Made by a program: the position numbers and the translations under genes. Of a stretch of 64,000 nucleotides of DNA, positions 12,536-24,500 are shown piece by piece; positions within the stretch are counted from its first letter, which is position 1, and the number at the start of each line of letters is the position of its first letter. Origin of the DNA: Synaphobranchus kaupii. Taxonomy: Eukaryota; Chordata; Actinopteri; Anguilliformes; Synaphobranchidae. The notes under the pieces are model-generated. The model saw nothing but the letters and a program-made list of their open reading frames with translations. It ran no database searches and had not been told where the DNA came from. The stretch lies in assembly GCA_029718625.1 (NCBI GenBank), contig CM056376.1:90091675-90155674 (forward strand). Reading direction: 5' to 3'.

Positions 12536-15178
12536 ATATACATATGTATATTTTCTTTGTCTTTTCCTTCATATGGGACCGCACAGGTTCATCTGCATGC
12601 CAAAGGCTCAATTGCACACGGTGTGTATTAGCGCTAATAAATGCACGCAGTGCCTTCAACATGTTATTATGTAAATGCTGCTATTGAGCTGTGAAGCAGA
12701 CACATTTAAATTTCACACAGAGGACACGCGAGACTGACGCACGTCCCAGTGGACCGCGTGAAACACGGATCCGTACGGAGCGATCAGCAGCTGTGGGAGA
12801 GCAACCTGCCGGTGCAGTAACGAGGGAGAGGTCCGTTCGACTCTGCGCCGGGGCGCCGTCCCCCGCCCGGCCCAACACGACCCGCCTCCGTGTACAAGCA
12901 CGAGCGTGTTCATCCTTGCACGTTTATTTTTGTATTTCACACCGTCTGCACAATTTCATCTCCACTCAGGGCGGAAGATCTCTCTCCCCGTCTCAAGAAC
13001 AGCATGAAGGACGTCTCTCAGTGCCTTTTTTTATTTATATATATATATATATATATCATTTTTTTTATGATTATATTTTTTAGAAACTTCATTTACTGTG
13101 ATCCCGATAATGATTTCTTAACACATAAATCTGGCGGAGTTTTTATGCGCACCATGTTAAATTGTGATAGCCTCCCCAGGGACTTGTGTTATGACAGTGT
13201 GCGCTTCTTGGAAAATAGTTTTTAGTCCCTCCCCCTCCGGTGTTGCTCGTGGTCCAATTAGCAGTTTTGTGTTGCGCTTGTAAAGCTTGTGTGTGGGCTC
13301 TAATTAAAGAGTGGGAAGTTGTGCCGCGAGCCCTTTGCTTATCCGCGGGCCGCTCTTTCCCTGGGAGTAGCGATGACGGCGCGGTCCCGCTCGTAATGGA
13401 AACGCCGCCCGCGCGCCAGAGGTCGCGGTAACCGGGGCCGGAGCCGCTGCGGCGCTGCGCTAATAATGGGGATGGTCTGCGCCGCGCACTCTCTGGACGT
13501 GGAGTCCGCGTGGTGGGTTGGGTCTGTTAGCGTCTCTGTGTTGTGTGCGCGAGCGTCTCCTCCTCCTCGTCTGTTTGCTTTGCTTCTTCACCTTTCCTCA
13601 TAAGTGGTGGAGTTAACAGGAGCCGGGGGTTAGCTGGAAAATCTCAAGTGAGCTGACTTCACCGGAGCGGTTACGGTTTGCCTGCGTCCGTTGGGGAGCC
13701 GCGCTTTAACCGTTGAGTCCTTGACTATCTTAAGCCCACCTAGGAATTAGGCCTCCTGGTTCCGACCACCAGCTGCTTAACCAACCAGCTCGCCGATTTT
13801 AAAAGGAAGGCTCTTCGCACTCTGTGGCTAAATAGATTTTTTTTCCCCTTTTCCCCTAATTTGGTGATGGTCAATCCTAATTTTAGTTTGTAACACTCAC
13901 AGTAAGGGTTTGGGTTGATCTCTAAGGTGGGTGACTGGACTAAGGGCAAGTGCTTTAGCCGAGTATGCCTCTCTGTATGCCCACTTACTGGGACTTATAA
14001 GATTTTAAACCCGCCAGTCATTGCTCCCACGTTGGAGTACTACGCACCAACGAAGGAGGGACACTGGCGCCCCTTTCTTTGTTTCGCAAGAAAACGCCTT
14101 TTGTGAACGCCGCGATCTTCAAAATGACCTCTAATATCAGATAAAAATACCGCCTTGTATTTTGCGGGATTAATCCGTGAAACGTCGAACCCAGGCGAGC
14201 GTTTCTTTCTGGATAGCTTACTCTCCGCAGAACGCCAAAAAATTTTTATTTCATTGTCCCTCTTTCTTTTTCTTTCCCTGTACAAAAGGTGTGAGGATCA
14301 AGCAGGCATGTTCATCCCCATGTGTTTCAGTTTCCTTCTGTTCTATTTCTTCTTAGTCGTAAGCGATTGAACTGCAGCCCCATACGGTGTATCCCGCTTC
14401 GCTTGCTAATATTTAGTTTGCTTTGTCTCTTTTTAAAAAAATATTTATTTATTTTTTGCAGTTGATAAAGACTGGCTAGTATACACAAAATTGAATTCAG
14501 TTTCTTAATCCTTTATAATCTCTTTTATTCCTGCTGGTACCATTGTTACGTGCTGTTACTCACTCTCTCCTTTCTGCAGTTCTTATTCTTACTCCCTGAT
14601 TCTGTGAGATGTGCTGTGTGTTATGAGTAAACACATCTGAGCTGCTTTAAAAGAATAGCCATGAAATAATCATCTCGTATGGTGTGGCATTGACATTCCT
14701 TCCACGCTGTGTTAAATCATAAATCATTCATTTGGAACAAAAAAAAAAAAAATGGAAATAACTCCTTATGCTTTTAAATGTATGGCCATGATAAATGTAC
14801 ATTTTAAAATTCCAAATGCGTTCATTCATAGTCTGCGCGTTATATTGGAAATAAATGTTGATATACTTTATTTTTTTCAGAAATGAATTGCAATTTTATG
14901 TGAGTAAGAGTGTATTGCTCAAACGTCGCAAAGAGAATGAACGTTAGATTGAATCTCAGTATGAGGCTTTGAGGGATCCATAGGAGATTATTATGCTAAT
15001 CTTAGACACTCAAAGCCCGCATGGTCGTTCAAAATGTATAATTTCATCGTCTGGCTCCTGTCTGAACGCCGTTTGATTGAAGTATTGTGAATAAGCTGTG
15101 AGTGTGTTATTGTGCCCTGCCCTACCGAGGACAAATGACATCTGCATGAGGGAAGGGCTGCTGAGTAAGCACCATCTG

Positions 15179-15179
<1 letters not shown>
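12536..15179. other. Intron, no gene recognised
   Basis: It contains a short (TA)n at about 13035-13057 and a GC-rich segment at about 13320-13510. No exon or mobile element was recognised. Confidence 0.5.
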
Positions 15180-15247
<68 letters not shown>

Positions 15248-15280
15248 ACACCCGCATACACACACACACACGTACACCCG

Positions 15281-15317
<37 letters not shown>

Positions 15318-15683
15318 ATGTACACATACACACGTACACCCACCCATGTACACCCGCATACACACACACACACACACGCACACACCCATGTACACATACA
15401 CACGTACACCCGCACACACACACACACACACACGCACACGTACACCACCCATGTACACGCGCATACACACACATACACGTACACACACACCCATGTACAC
15501 ATACACATGTACACACACACACACACACACACACACCCATGTACACATACACACGTAAACCCACCCATGTACACCCGCATACACACACACACGCGCACAC
15601 ACACACATACGTGTACACACACATACACACCCATGTACACATACACACGTACACCCACCCATGTACACCCGCATACAGACACA

Positions 15684-15729
<46 letters not shown>

Positions 15730-15787
15730 TACAGACACACGCACACACACATACACGTGTACACACACGCACAGGCACACACACAGG
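15180..15787. repeat. CA-rich microsatellite/minisatellite, 0.6 kb
   Basis: Pure (CA)n at the start and near 15690-15725. Between them the modules acacgtacacccgcatacac and cccatgtacacatacacacg recur irregularly, giving a higher-order minisatellite. All six long open frames here are repeat artefacts. Confidence 0.95.
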
Positions 15788-16500
15788 AGAAAGGGGGAAC
15801 CGCATTAATTCCTTCCTGCATGTGCTGGAGGAGTTGGATAAACAGGCTGTGTGTTGTGGTGAAGCGCCTGTGATAGGCTCCTGAGGTAATGGATGCGAGC
15901 GCTCTGATCTCTCCAGCGCACAGTGTTACACTTTATTGAGTCTGTGGAGAAACCTGCCCGATTCCAGCACACATCCGCCCGCATCTGTTCGCTCAGCATA
16001 ATTGTCTGTCCAAGGGAAGGGAGTGGGTTTTGACATGCTCACAGGGAGCCCATCCGCTGTGCTGCTACTGTTTTGGAAATCGTATCGCAATGACTGTCCC
16101 AGCTTAATATTTTTTTCTGGTATTATCTTTGCGTATTTTTTAAAATGCGATTTAAAAAAAAGAAAATCTAATGTGATTACTACCAAATTGATGCTCTGAA
16201 GTAAGTAGCCCTGGCTATCTCCCATGCATGAGGGTTACAGTCTAACAGGGCTCCCAGCCCTATTTAAAGCTCCCATATGGAGCCTGAAGTGGCCCAGCCA
16301 AAAGGATGATTGGTTGGCTCAGGTGGTGGAGTAACTGGCTGGATCTGCGGGGGCTGCAGAAGCCTGGCTTCGCGCAAGCGGACCGCGCGCACGCTTCCTG
16401 CGGACGAGTCCTGCCGTGATCGCGGCCGAGCCAAGAACACACAGCCATATCACCTCGCCAGTCAGCACTCGCCCTGATAATGGCGCATGAGCTGAGCTTA
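15788..16500. other. Intron, nothing recognised
   Basis: No repeat, exon or RNA gene is visible. Confidence 0.5.
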
Positions 16501-16502
16501 CC

Positions 16503-16755
16503 CAGTGTACGTCACAGTTAGTGTATTTACCAGACAGCGTAGATCACAGGCTCAGTGCATCACATGCTCTGTGCATTTATCAGGCAGTGTATATCACCTG
16601 GTCTGTGCATTTACCAGGAAGTGTATATCACAGAAGATATGCAAATCACCGACCCATTGTATATCATGTACCCAGTATATTACACAGGCAGTATATATCA
16701 CAGGTCTTGGTGCATCCCAACGGAAGTGTACTGTATATCATGATCAGCATATACA
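16503..16755 (+). repeat. Degenerate tandem array around agtgtatatcac
   Basis: Units combine gtgcatttaccagg and cagtgtatatcac, spaced roughly 34-49 bases, and are strongly diverged. Confidence 0.55.
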
Positions 16756-19240
16756 ATAGAGGCTTGAAATAAATCCTTGTGTGTTTTTTTGCTCATGTTT
16801 CACTGCTTGGCTATCCCAGCATGCTGGCTACATTTCCCCTCTCGAAGCCTTGGTAGAACTTTTGTCAGGAACATCAGTCTGTTGTTTAGAAATGTAGGGT
16901 TGAGTTTGGAGCTTCTTTCCCTCGCCTGAGTTTGTTCAGAAGAGATTGCTTGAGCAGGGGCAGTGATGCGCTGTGATGCACTGCTACCTGTGATCAAAAT
17001 ACCTCCCCAGCTTAGCCAATGGCAGAAAACGCGTTCCTCAACCAAACATAGTACTAGGTATAGTGGCTGCCAGATACGTTTGCTACATTCACACAGTCAA
17101 ATGCGTTGGTAGTCTTTTACAACTATATTAACACCATTTGCATATAGAAAGGTTTTTTTTTGTTTGTTTGTTTTTTTTTTTTCCATTTCACCATTTCAAA
17201 AGAAGCTAATTATGTTTGTTTGTTTTTTCAGTTAAATATTGAAGCAATCTGTTGAAAAATGTGAAACTCGTGTAAAATTAATTCATGAGAGCTTCCTAAG
17301 ATTTATCTCATAAAGTGTTTGATTATCCTAGTGGATGCCTCATCTGCTGAGCACCCAGAGGAGATGTAAAATAGGCAGAATGAAGAGTTGATGAAATGGT
17401 TAATGCGCAGCGGGGTCCTCCGGAAGATTGCGAGTCTATAAGTCTTGTGGAAAACAGGCAGGTATGGAGAAGTGTGGAGCCTGGCGCTAGCGCCTGCCGC
17501 CTGCCCTGGAAGCGGGAGTTATGGGATGCAGGAGGGGGAGTGGGAGGGAGCGGGAATGTAATTATGGGATTGTTGAGAAGAGCAGGAGTCACCGAGAAGC
17601 GCGTGGCTCAGCAGAATCCCCCACACCGCTCACTTGTCTTCCCCCGACCTCTGACCCCACCTGTCCCACCCACCCCCTCCCCCCTGCCCTTCACCCAGAA
17701 TCTACTACTCGGCCTGCAAGCGTGAGCGTGTGCGCGCGTGCGTTTCTGCGTATTAGTGCCGGCCTAAATCCGCTGTGGCGCTAAATATTTTACAGAACTC
17801 TGATAACTGGCCACCACCACCTTCCTGGTCTTAGGGTTAGCTAATAATCCACTTTAGAGTGCACTGTGTGCGTCGAGCGCCCTTGCTTTTTAAAGGCAGA
17901 GGGGACTGAGCGGCAGCGTTTTGGAGACGGCCCTTTCGCCCGCCCGCTAACCGCGGCGGCCTGCCGCCGGATAGCAGGGCGGAAAGAGCGCGTCGCGCTC
18001 GCCCCGAGCGACAGCTGCCCGGGGCGCGGCGAGCTTCCTCAGAAGAAAGGTCAGAGCGCGTCCGAACCCCGCGAGCCCTCCGTCGGCCCTTCACGAACGC
18101 GCAGCGACCCGTCGGGGGCCGCCCCGGCTTTGTGCTCAGTCGTGCCGAGCGCTACCTGCTGCAGGCGACTCTGAAATGATCAGGTAGCCCTAATTAAGCT
18201 CTCAGGTGCGAGCTCACGGTGTACACTTTGAAGCAATGCCCCCTACCCCTCTCCTTAGCAAATGAGCCTGATAGTGCCTCTCCCTGATGGATTTTTATAA
18301 ATTAGGGAATCGGGCTTTGATTCTTTAAATTTGTTCAGCCATCACATATAATTGGCTTATTGTTTCTGGTAGAATATTCTCAAGAATTCTCTGTATTCAG
18401 TAATTATGTGAATAGCGTTTGACGCTCCTGTAACTGGCCTATTTTAGAGGATATCTACAGGAATGACCTGGATCCCATATTTTTTTTAAACTGTCGACAA
18501 ACATACTCGGCCTTTTCCACCTAGTAATTTTGATCGTTCCGCTCTCGGAACGAGGCTTCCGAATTTGTATAATCTGTGTAAACGTGTAAATATTGACTGT
18601 AGCACCACCGCATTTTATAAAACAAATCAAAAGGTGTGTAGAGACAGCGTTAAAATTCTATATATTCAGCGCTAATGGGCACGTGTTGTTTATAACATCC
18701 TTTTGTATGTGATAATTGCGGCGCTGAACAACGTGCAATATTTAGCAGAAATAATAGGGCGCCCTGTTTTTCATCTGTGAATGCGCCTCTGTTCTTCCTG
18801 CCACCTGCAGTGCTCTATCTTAAATGTGTGACAGATGTGAGTGCGTGTTTGTACAGTGCGACAACACAAAGAGTGTTTATGCTTTTTAATTGGTGCAGTG
18901 TGACTGCTCGACGGACGTGTTCTGGCAAAAAAAAAACGGAGGCCGTTTAATTTGACTGATGGAGGTACCAAAAATGTATTTATTGAGAGAAAAGGCTGGA
19001 CCGTTTATGTCATTTGACGTATATGAAGGGTCTATATTCGACGATCTGCAGTAGACTGTCAGGAACAAGATGGCGTGTCAGCGTTATTAAACCCGCGCGG
19101 TATAAATGAGCCTTTGTGTAATCACGTTTTTTTTTGTTGGCATCTCTGTTTCGTGACTTCCTGTCTCCTCTTGATGGATGCGCAACTCCAGCTGCCGTTG
19201 TGTGACCTTTATACGGCGGCTGCTCGTGTCTCTGTACCGC
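16756..19240. other. Intron, no gene recognised
   Basis: It includes a C-rich stretch at 17615-17700 and a CpG-dense stretch at about 17870-18165. Nothing else was identified. Confidence 0.5.
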
Positions 19241-19242
19241 AT

Positions 19243-19600
19243 GAAAGATGTGTGCTTATCTGCGCACTGCAGATGTGCGATCGTCTCTGTAACGGATGTG
19301 TCATTATGCCTGTACTGGAAAGCATCTACAAAATATTTATCTTGTATAAGGGATGTGTGATTATGTATGTATTGCATATGGGATGTGTAATTGTAGCTGC
19401 AGATAGTGAACAAAGAAGGTGTAACTGATGTGGCGATTATCTTTAAATTGTGTCTCGGATGTGTGGTTATATGTATATTGCATATTGGTTATGTGTGGTT
19501 CTTATGAATGAATAGGTGTATAGGGGATGTGTGATTATGTGGTAATGTATGTTGTGTATAATGTGTGATTAGGTATGTATATGTTGTATAACGTATGGGT
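19243..19600 (+). repeat. Degenerate tandem array immediately upstream of the exon
   Basis: Repeated ggatgtgtgattatgtatgt and attgcatatggg modules run to within about 20 bases of the splice acceptor at 19619. The pyrimidine tract of the acceptor lies just beyond the array. Confidence 0.65.
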
Positions 19601-19619
19601 CCCTGCTTTGCTCTTTCAG

Positions 19620-19747
19620 AATCGGTACACCGTCATATGCAGCAGTATGAGGTGGAGTATCTGCAGTTTGCCTTTCGCTGGATGAACAACCTCCTGATGA
19701 GGGAGCTGCCACTGCGCTGTACCATCCGCCTGTGGGACACTTACCAG
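19620..19747 (+). CDS. TBC1D22A: TBC1D22-type Rab-GAP, internal exon (TBC domain, C-terminal half)
   Basis: This 128-nt coding exon is preceded by a pyrimidine-rich acceptor (ctttgctctttcag) and followed by a GT donor at 19748-19749. It enters in phase 1: its first two bases finish a codon begun in the previous exon. It ends on a complete CAG (Gln) codon. The translation runs from SVHRHMQQYEVEYLQF to CTIRLWDTYQ, the conserved Rab-GAP TBC stretch with the FRWMNNLLMRE and RLWDTY signatures. TBC proteins accelerate GTP hydrolysis by Rab GTPases; TBC1D22 proteins are reported at the Golgi and bind ACBD3 and 14-3-3. The catalytic IxxDxxR and YxQ fingers lie in upstream exons outside this window. 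The family call is secure. The A paralogue is preferred from memory of the sequence in this and the next exon, and from the very large introns. TBC1D22B cannot be excluded. Confidence 0.85.
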
Positions 19748-19751
19748 GTCA

Positions 19752-19921
19752 GCACACACACACACACACACACACAACACACACACGTGTGCAAATATTC
19801 TCACTCACCGACACTACATATCCTCACACACGCACACATGTGCAAATATTCTCACTCACCGACACTACATATCCTCCCACACACACACACACACACACTC
19901 ACACCACACACGCGCGTGCGT

Positions 19922-19965
<44 letters not shown>

Positions 19966-20003
19966 AAATGCAAACATTCTCGCTCACAGACACTACATAT
20001 CCT

Positions 20004-20039
<36 letters not shown>

Positions 20040-20072
20040 CAAACATTCTCACTCACCGACACTACATATCCT

Positions 20073-20116
<44 letters not shown>

Positions 20117-20394
20117 AAACATTCTCACTCACAGACACTACATATCCTCGCGCACAACACACACACACACACACACACATGTACAAACATTCTCACTCAC
20201 CGACACTACATATCCTCCCCACACACACACACACACACACACACATGCAAACATTCTCACTCACCGACACTACATATCCTCCCACACACACACTCACACG
20301 CACATGTGCAAACATCCTCACTCACAGACACTACATATCCTCACACACACGCACACATGTGCATACATTCTCACTCACCGACACTACATATCCT

Positions 20395-20442
<48 letters not shown>

Positions 20443-20487
20443 CGCACACATGTGCAAACATCCTCACTCGCAGACACTACATATCCT

Positions 20488-20525
<38 letters not shown>

Positions 20526-20626
20526 TGTGCAAACATTCTCACTCACAGACACTACATATCCTCCCACACACACACACACACACACGCACACATGTGCAAA
20601 CATCCTCACTCGCAGACACTACATAT

Positions 20627-20683
<57 letters not shown>

Positions 20684-20725
20684 ACACACATGCAAAAATT
20701 CTCACTCACAGACACTACATATCCT

Positions 20726-20777
<52 letters not shown>

Positions 20778-20841
20778 TGTGCAAACATTCTCACTCACAG
20801 ACACATATCCTCCCACACACACACACACACACACACACACA
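19752..20841 (+). repeat. 1.1-kb CA minisatellite starting at the splice donor
   Basis: About 14 units combine a conserved core (caaacattctcactcaccga, then cactacatatcctc) with a variable-length (CA)n spacer. The first CA run starts about four bases after the GT donor of the 19620-19747 exon. The core alternates accgac/acagac/gcagac variants. Long Thr-His open frames through it are artefacts. Confidence 0.95.
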
Positions 20842-21502
20842 GTGTTTCATATCCAAAATCACACTTATGCGCACCTCCTACTCGGCATGTGCCAATATTA
20901 AAAGTTCATAGTACGATTATCTTGGCCAACATTTTCACAATATTATCTTGATAATTATTGAAATAAGTTGAGTCTTAAAACAGTATTAAAACATACTTCA
21001 ATGGCTTAAATAAATGTAATTTTATTCTAAAACATGTTTTATTGTTAAGCATGCTAACATGTTGGTCATGCAAATGCAAAAAACTATTTTTAAAAAAAAT
21101 AGTGGAATTCAGAAATATAAAATGTTTTCAACAAAAGTAAACATTTGGCCTGCTTTTAAACCTAATAGCTGTGCAGATTTTTTTAGAAATAAATGTCAAA
21201 ATTTTGGGAATATTGTTTCTGGTGACGTTATCTCCTGCTGTGGCCATGGTACAATGAAAACTTTCTTTAAGTTGCTGTGGCTAGTACTGAGTGTCAGAGA
21301 TAACAAGTGCTCCCCCTATGGCCGTAGCCAGTTATTACTCTTCGGCTTCAGTTTTATAGACGGTTGACCAGCGCTAAGGTGTAACAGCTGGTTATTTCAG
21401 TAATGACTGTGATATCATCTATGACGATTTAATAACCATTCATGTTTTTTACCATGATATATAGTTATATTTATTATCATCCTATCCTACCTCCTACATT
21501 CA

Positions 21503-21505
<3 letters not shown>
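20842..21505. other. AT-rich intron, possibly an old repeat
   Basis: Phrases such as cacaatattatcttgataat resemble diverged fish DNA repeats, but no ends were found and no family is assigned. Confidence 0.3.

Positions 21506-21507
<2 letters not shown>

Positions 21508-21562
<55 letters not shown>
21508..21562. repeat. (CA)n microsatellite
   Basis: About 26 uninterrupted CA units. Confidence 0.95.
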
Positions 21563-21565
<3 letters not shown>

Positions 21566-24500
21566 AAGTGTACACATCTCTCTCATGCTCAACGTCGTCT
21601 GTTGCTTCCATGGATCTTCCATGCACTGGAAAATTCTTTCTCAAAGCTAGGGAAAAACTTCAGTGCAGTTCGATGGAATTTGGGCCTCATTCCGGTGTTA
21701 GAAGGTTAATTTAAACCTAGATGTGTGTCTTTGCTGACCCATCTCGGAACACGGGACACACTGCAGTACTGGAACATGATACACAAGCGGATACGATAGG
21801 CGGTATTGGAACATGATACACAGGCAGATATGATCGGCATTTTCAGGGTACTGGAAGCACATCGATCCATTAGTCATTCTGACTGTACCGCTTTCCCCTC
21901 TGTTCAGGGAGAACAGGCGGGACCCAAAGCCAGAGTTCCGGAGAATCATCAGTCTTTCAGAATATAGCAGCGCAAGCTTGTTCATTCGGGGCATGGGCAA
22001 CTTAAAACTTATCTTATTTTAAATTCTGAACATATCGCGTGTCTCTTACAATGCTGTCAGCTGAAGCAAAAAATAAAATTAATGGTTAGAAAAAAGCTTG
22101 AAATAAATAACTGTGGTTTATCATGTTGATATTTCTGACGTTAAGCGTCTCGCTTACCTACTCCGAGGAGCGGTTGGAATTATAGGTGGGGAATGCCTGC
22201 TTTTGACAATTTGAGTGGCAGTAGTTCAATATCTGAAGAGATGTATGCGTTTGCGAGTTAACGCCGTTTGTTGTAATATGAAGTTTCAAGCGTCCTGTCC
22301 ATAGTGCAGACACTCGGACATCTGAACACTGTATATCACAGTGAACGGGGAAGCCAACCTCATAACTAGCTGGATACAAGCTCGGTCCCTGAGGGCATCT
22401 CCACCGAGGAAGGTACTTAACCTGAATTGTCAGCACGTATCCAGCTGTAAAATTAATAATAATTCTGCTTTCTAGGATTATCCTTCCTTGACTCGCGTGC
22501 AACTTTGTCTCGCAGGAAATTAAATCAAACACCCTGGGTGATTATTTTTATTGAGGAGGTTTATGTTAGATGGGGGAAAACGGTGTGGGGGGGGAGGGGG
22601 GGGGGGGGCTCATTGCTGTTAGCGCTCTGGTATGGGTTCCCCTGCTGTTTGAGGAGGGTCGGGGCTTTGCCTCCTTACAGAGGACGGCCTTATTCCAGTC
22701 TGCGCGGGGACGTTTTCGCTGCCCTCCTCTTTACGAGCGGCCCGAATTAGCTGTGCTGAACAGGGCCCGGAATCCGCGGCGAGGTCTCATTTCGGGCCCT
22801 GCCCGTTCCTTTATATTGGGGCTTAGAGAAAGTCCATCGACTGTGTGCACCTTACTGCACTGCATAGTGAATGTCGTCTTTGTAACCCGCCAAGGAAATA
22901 AAGGATGATAAATCACGCAGCCCAGTGTGTTAAGTCGCAGTGTATGTGATAAAGTGGACAGGCGCAGGGAGTGTGGCGGATCGGGCTTACCTGAAGGGTT
23001 TTTTTAATCCTCAGAAATAAGGTGTTAGAATCAGGGCCCCAGTGATCTTTTTATACACCGAAGCGGATGAGTGGCGGTGTCAAAATAACGCATCGCAGTT
23101 AATTTCATCCTCTGCGAGGGATGCGTCAGCGGGTGGGCACGGGGGTGAGGTTCTCACCTCAGGTGAATGGGCTTACACCCCCATTCCCTCAGACTCGATG
23201 GTACATCCCAGTGATCGTCGATAAGTAGTGGGCTACACCAAGGAAGTCACGGGGTCCTAATTCCAGTGCTTCTTGGCACGGTGTTGAAAAGAGTACATGC
23301 AAGAAACATGAGAATGTGTGCTGTGTAAAGCTGAGGTAGTCAGTCCTAGAGAATCCTGCATGGATTAGTATGGTTTATTTCTGTTTAAACATCACTGTAA
23401 TTAATGAAAATCTTAAACATTTTCACAAATCGCTTGAATTTTTTAGCTCACAAGTAAAAAAAAATAAAAATAAAAATCCTGTTTAAAATTCCCAGTCAAT
23501 ACTTGTCGCCCACTGCACACGGAAATTCGGAAGATAAAAGGTGCATATAGTTGCCAAAGTCTCAGCATGCTTTAATTGGCTATTTCTTGTTAAACATAAT
23601 GGATTGCACTCCCGCACCACTTTTAATTAGTCGGGTCACGCCGCTTTTGATCAAGTCGCCTCAGGTAGTGTCAGGCCCTCCCTGTAGTTGTCATGACAAC
23701 TCCCTTTGGAGGAAACAGGTTTCTCTTACGGAGCGTTCTCTCTGAACCCTGTCCAGCTCGTAGGAGTCTCTCTCCCTCCACCTCTGAAGCTCTCCCTGTG
23801 AAGAGATCGCCCACTCGCGCCGTCAACTGCAGCAGCTGAAAGGTCTTTAAGGCGCACGGTTTTTGGACTGCGCTCTCCGGGTTCCCCTGTTAGCTCTGCT
23901 GTTAGACTGGGCTCAGCCAGGGCTGCGGGCCTCGATGCGGAGGAGGAGCTCACCCTGACAAACGCCACCGAATAACAGGGGGAAAATACCAAGACGCTTT
24001 TTCTCCCTTCCTGTTTAGACGGCCTGACCTTTTTGCTTTGTTGCGTTCCGAGGTTCGTCTCTGCATTGTTTAATTCCCGGTGTGTGAGACTGTGTGCGAG
24101 ACTCTGTGTGTGTGTGCGTGTTTCTGTGTGTGTCTGTGTGTGTGTGTGTCGTGTGGATATTTGTGTTTTTCTATCTGCGTGTCTCAATCTGAGTTTGTGT
24201 GTAGCGTGGTGAACGTGGCCAAGTGGTGCGTGTAGCGTCTCTCTAAAGGCGCGGGACCCAGTTTAACTCCTTTTCTTCGAGGTGCTATATGTAATCCACC
24301 TCCAGTATCAAAGTTGAGGTGGTTTGTGCTGTAATTAGAGCAGGAAAGGAAACAGCTGCTGAACCATACCATCTCCCTTCAGGGGCCAACCGCTCATTCC
24401 CATCACCAGTGATGTCATAGACTGCAGTAGAGCGTTATGCCTGGCACGGAATGAACCACCGCGTAGTTTTAGTCTAACTTTCCAGGGGCCGCTGTTTTAG

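Larger units (their letters stand above)
1..19619 (+). other. Intron (3' part) upstream of the first TBC1D22 exon
   Basis: No coding exon was recognised before 19620. The catalytic N-terminal half of the TBC domain must lie further upstream. The acceptor AG is at 19618-19619. Repeats inside are listed separately. Confidence 0.75.

Noticed and set aside
15010..15821. Several open frames of 190-276 codons over CA repeats
   Set aside because: They encode only Thr-His or Cys-Val strings from a microsatellite and exist on both strands.
19595..20911. 438-codon open frame beginning in the TBC1D22 exon
   Set aside because: Only 19620-19747 is coding. The rest reads through the GT donor into CA minisatellite.
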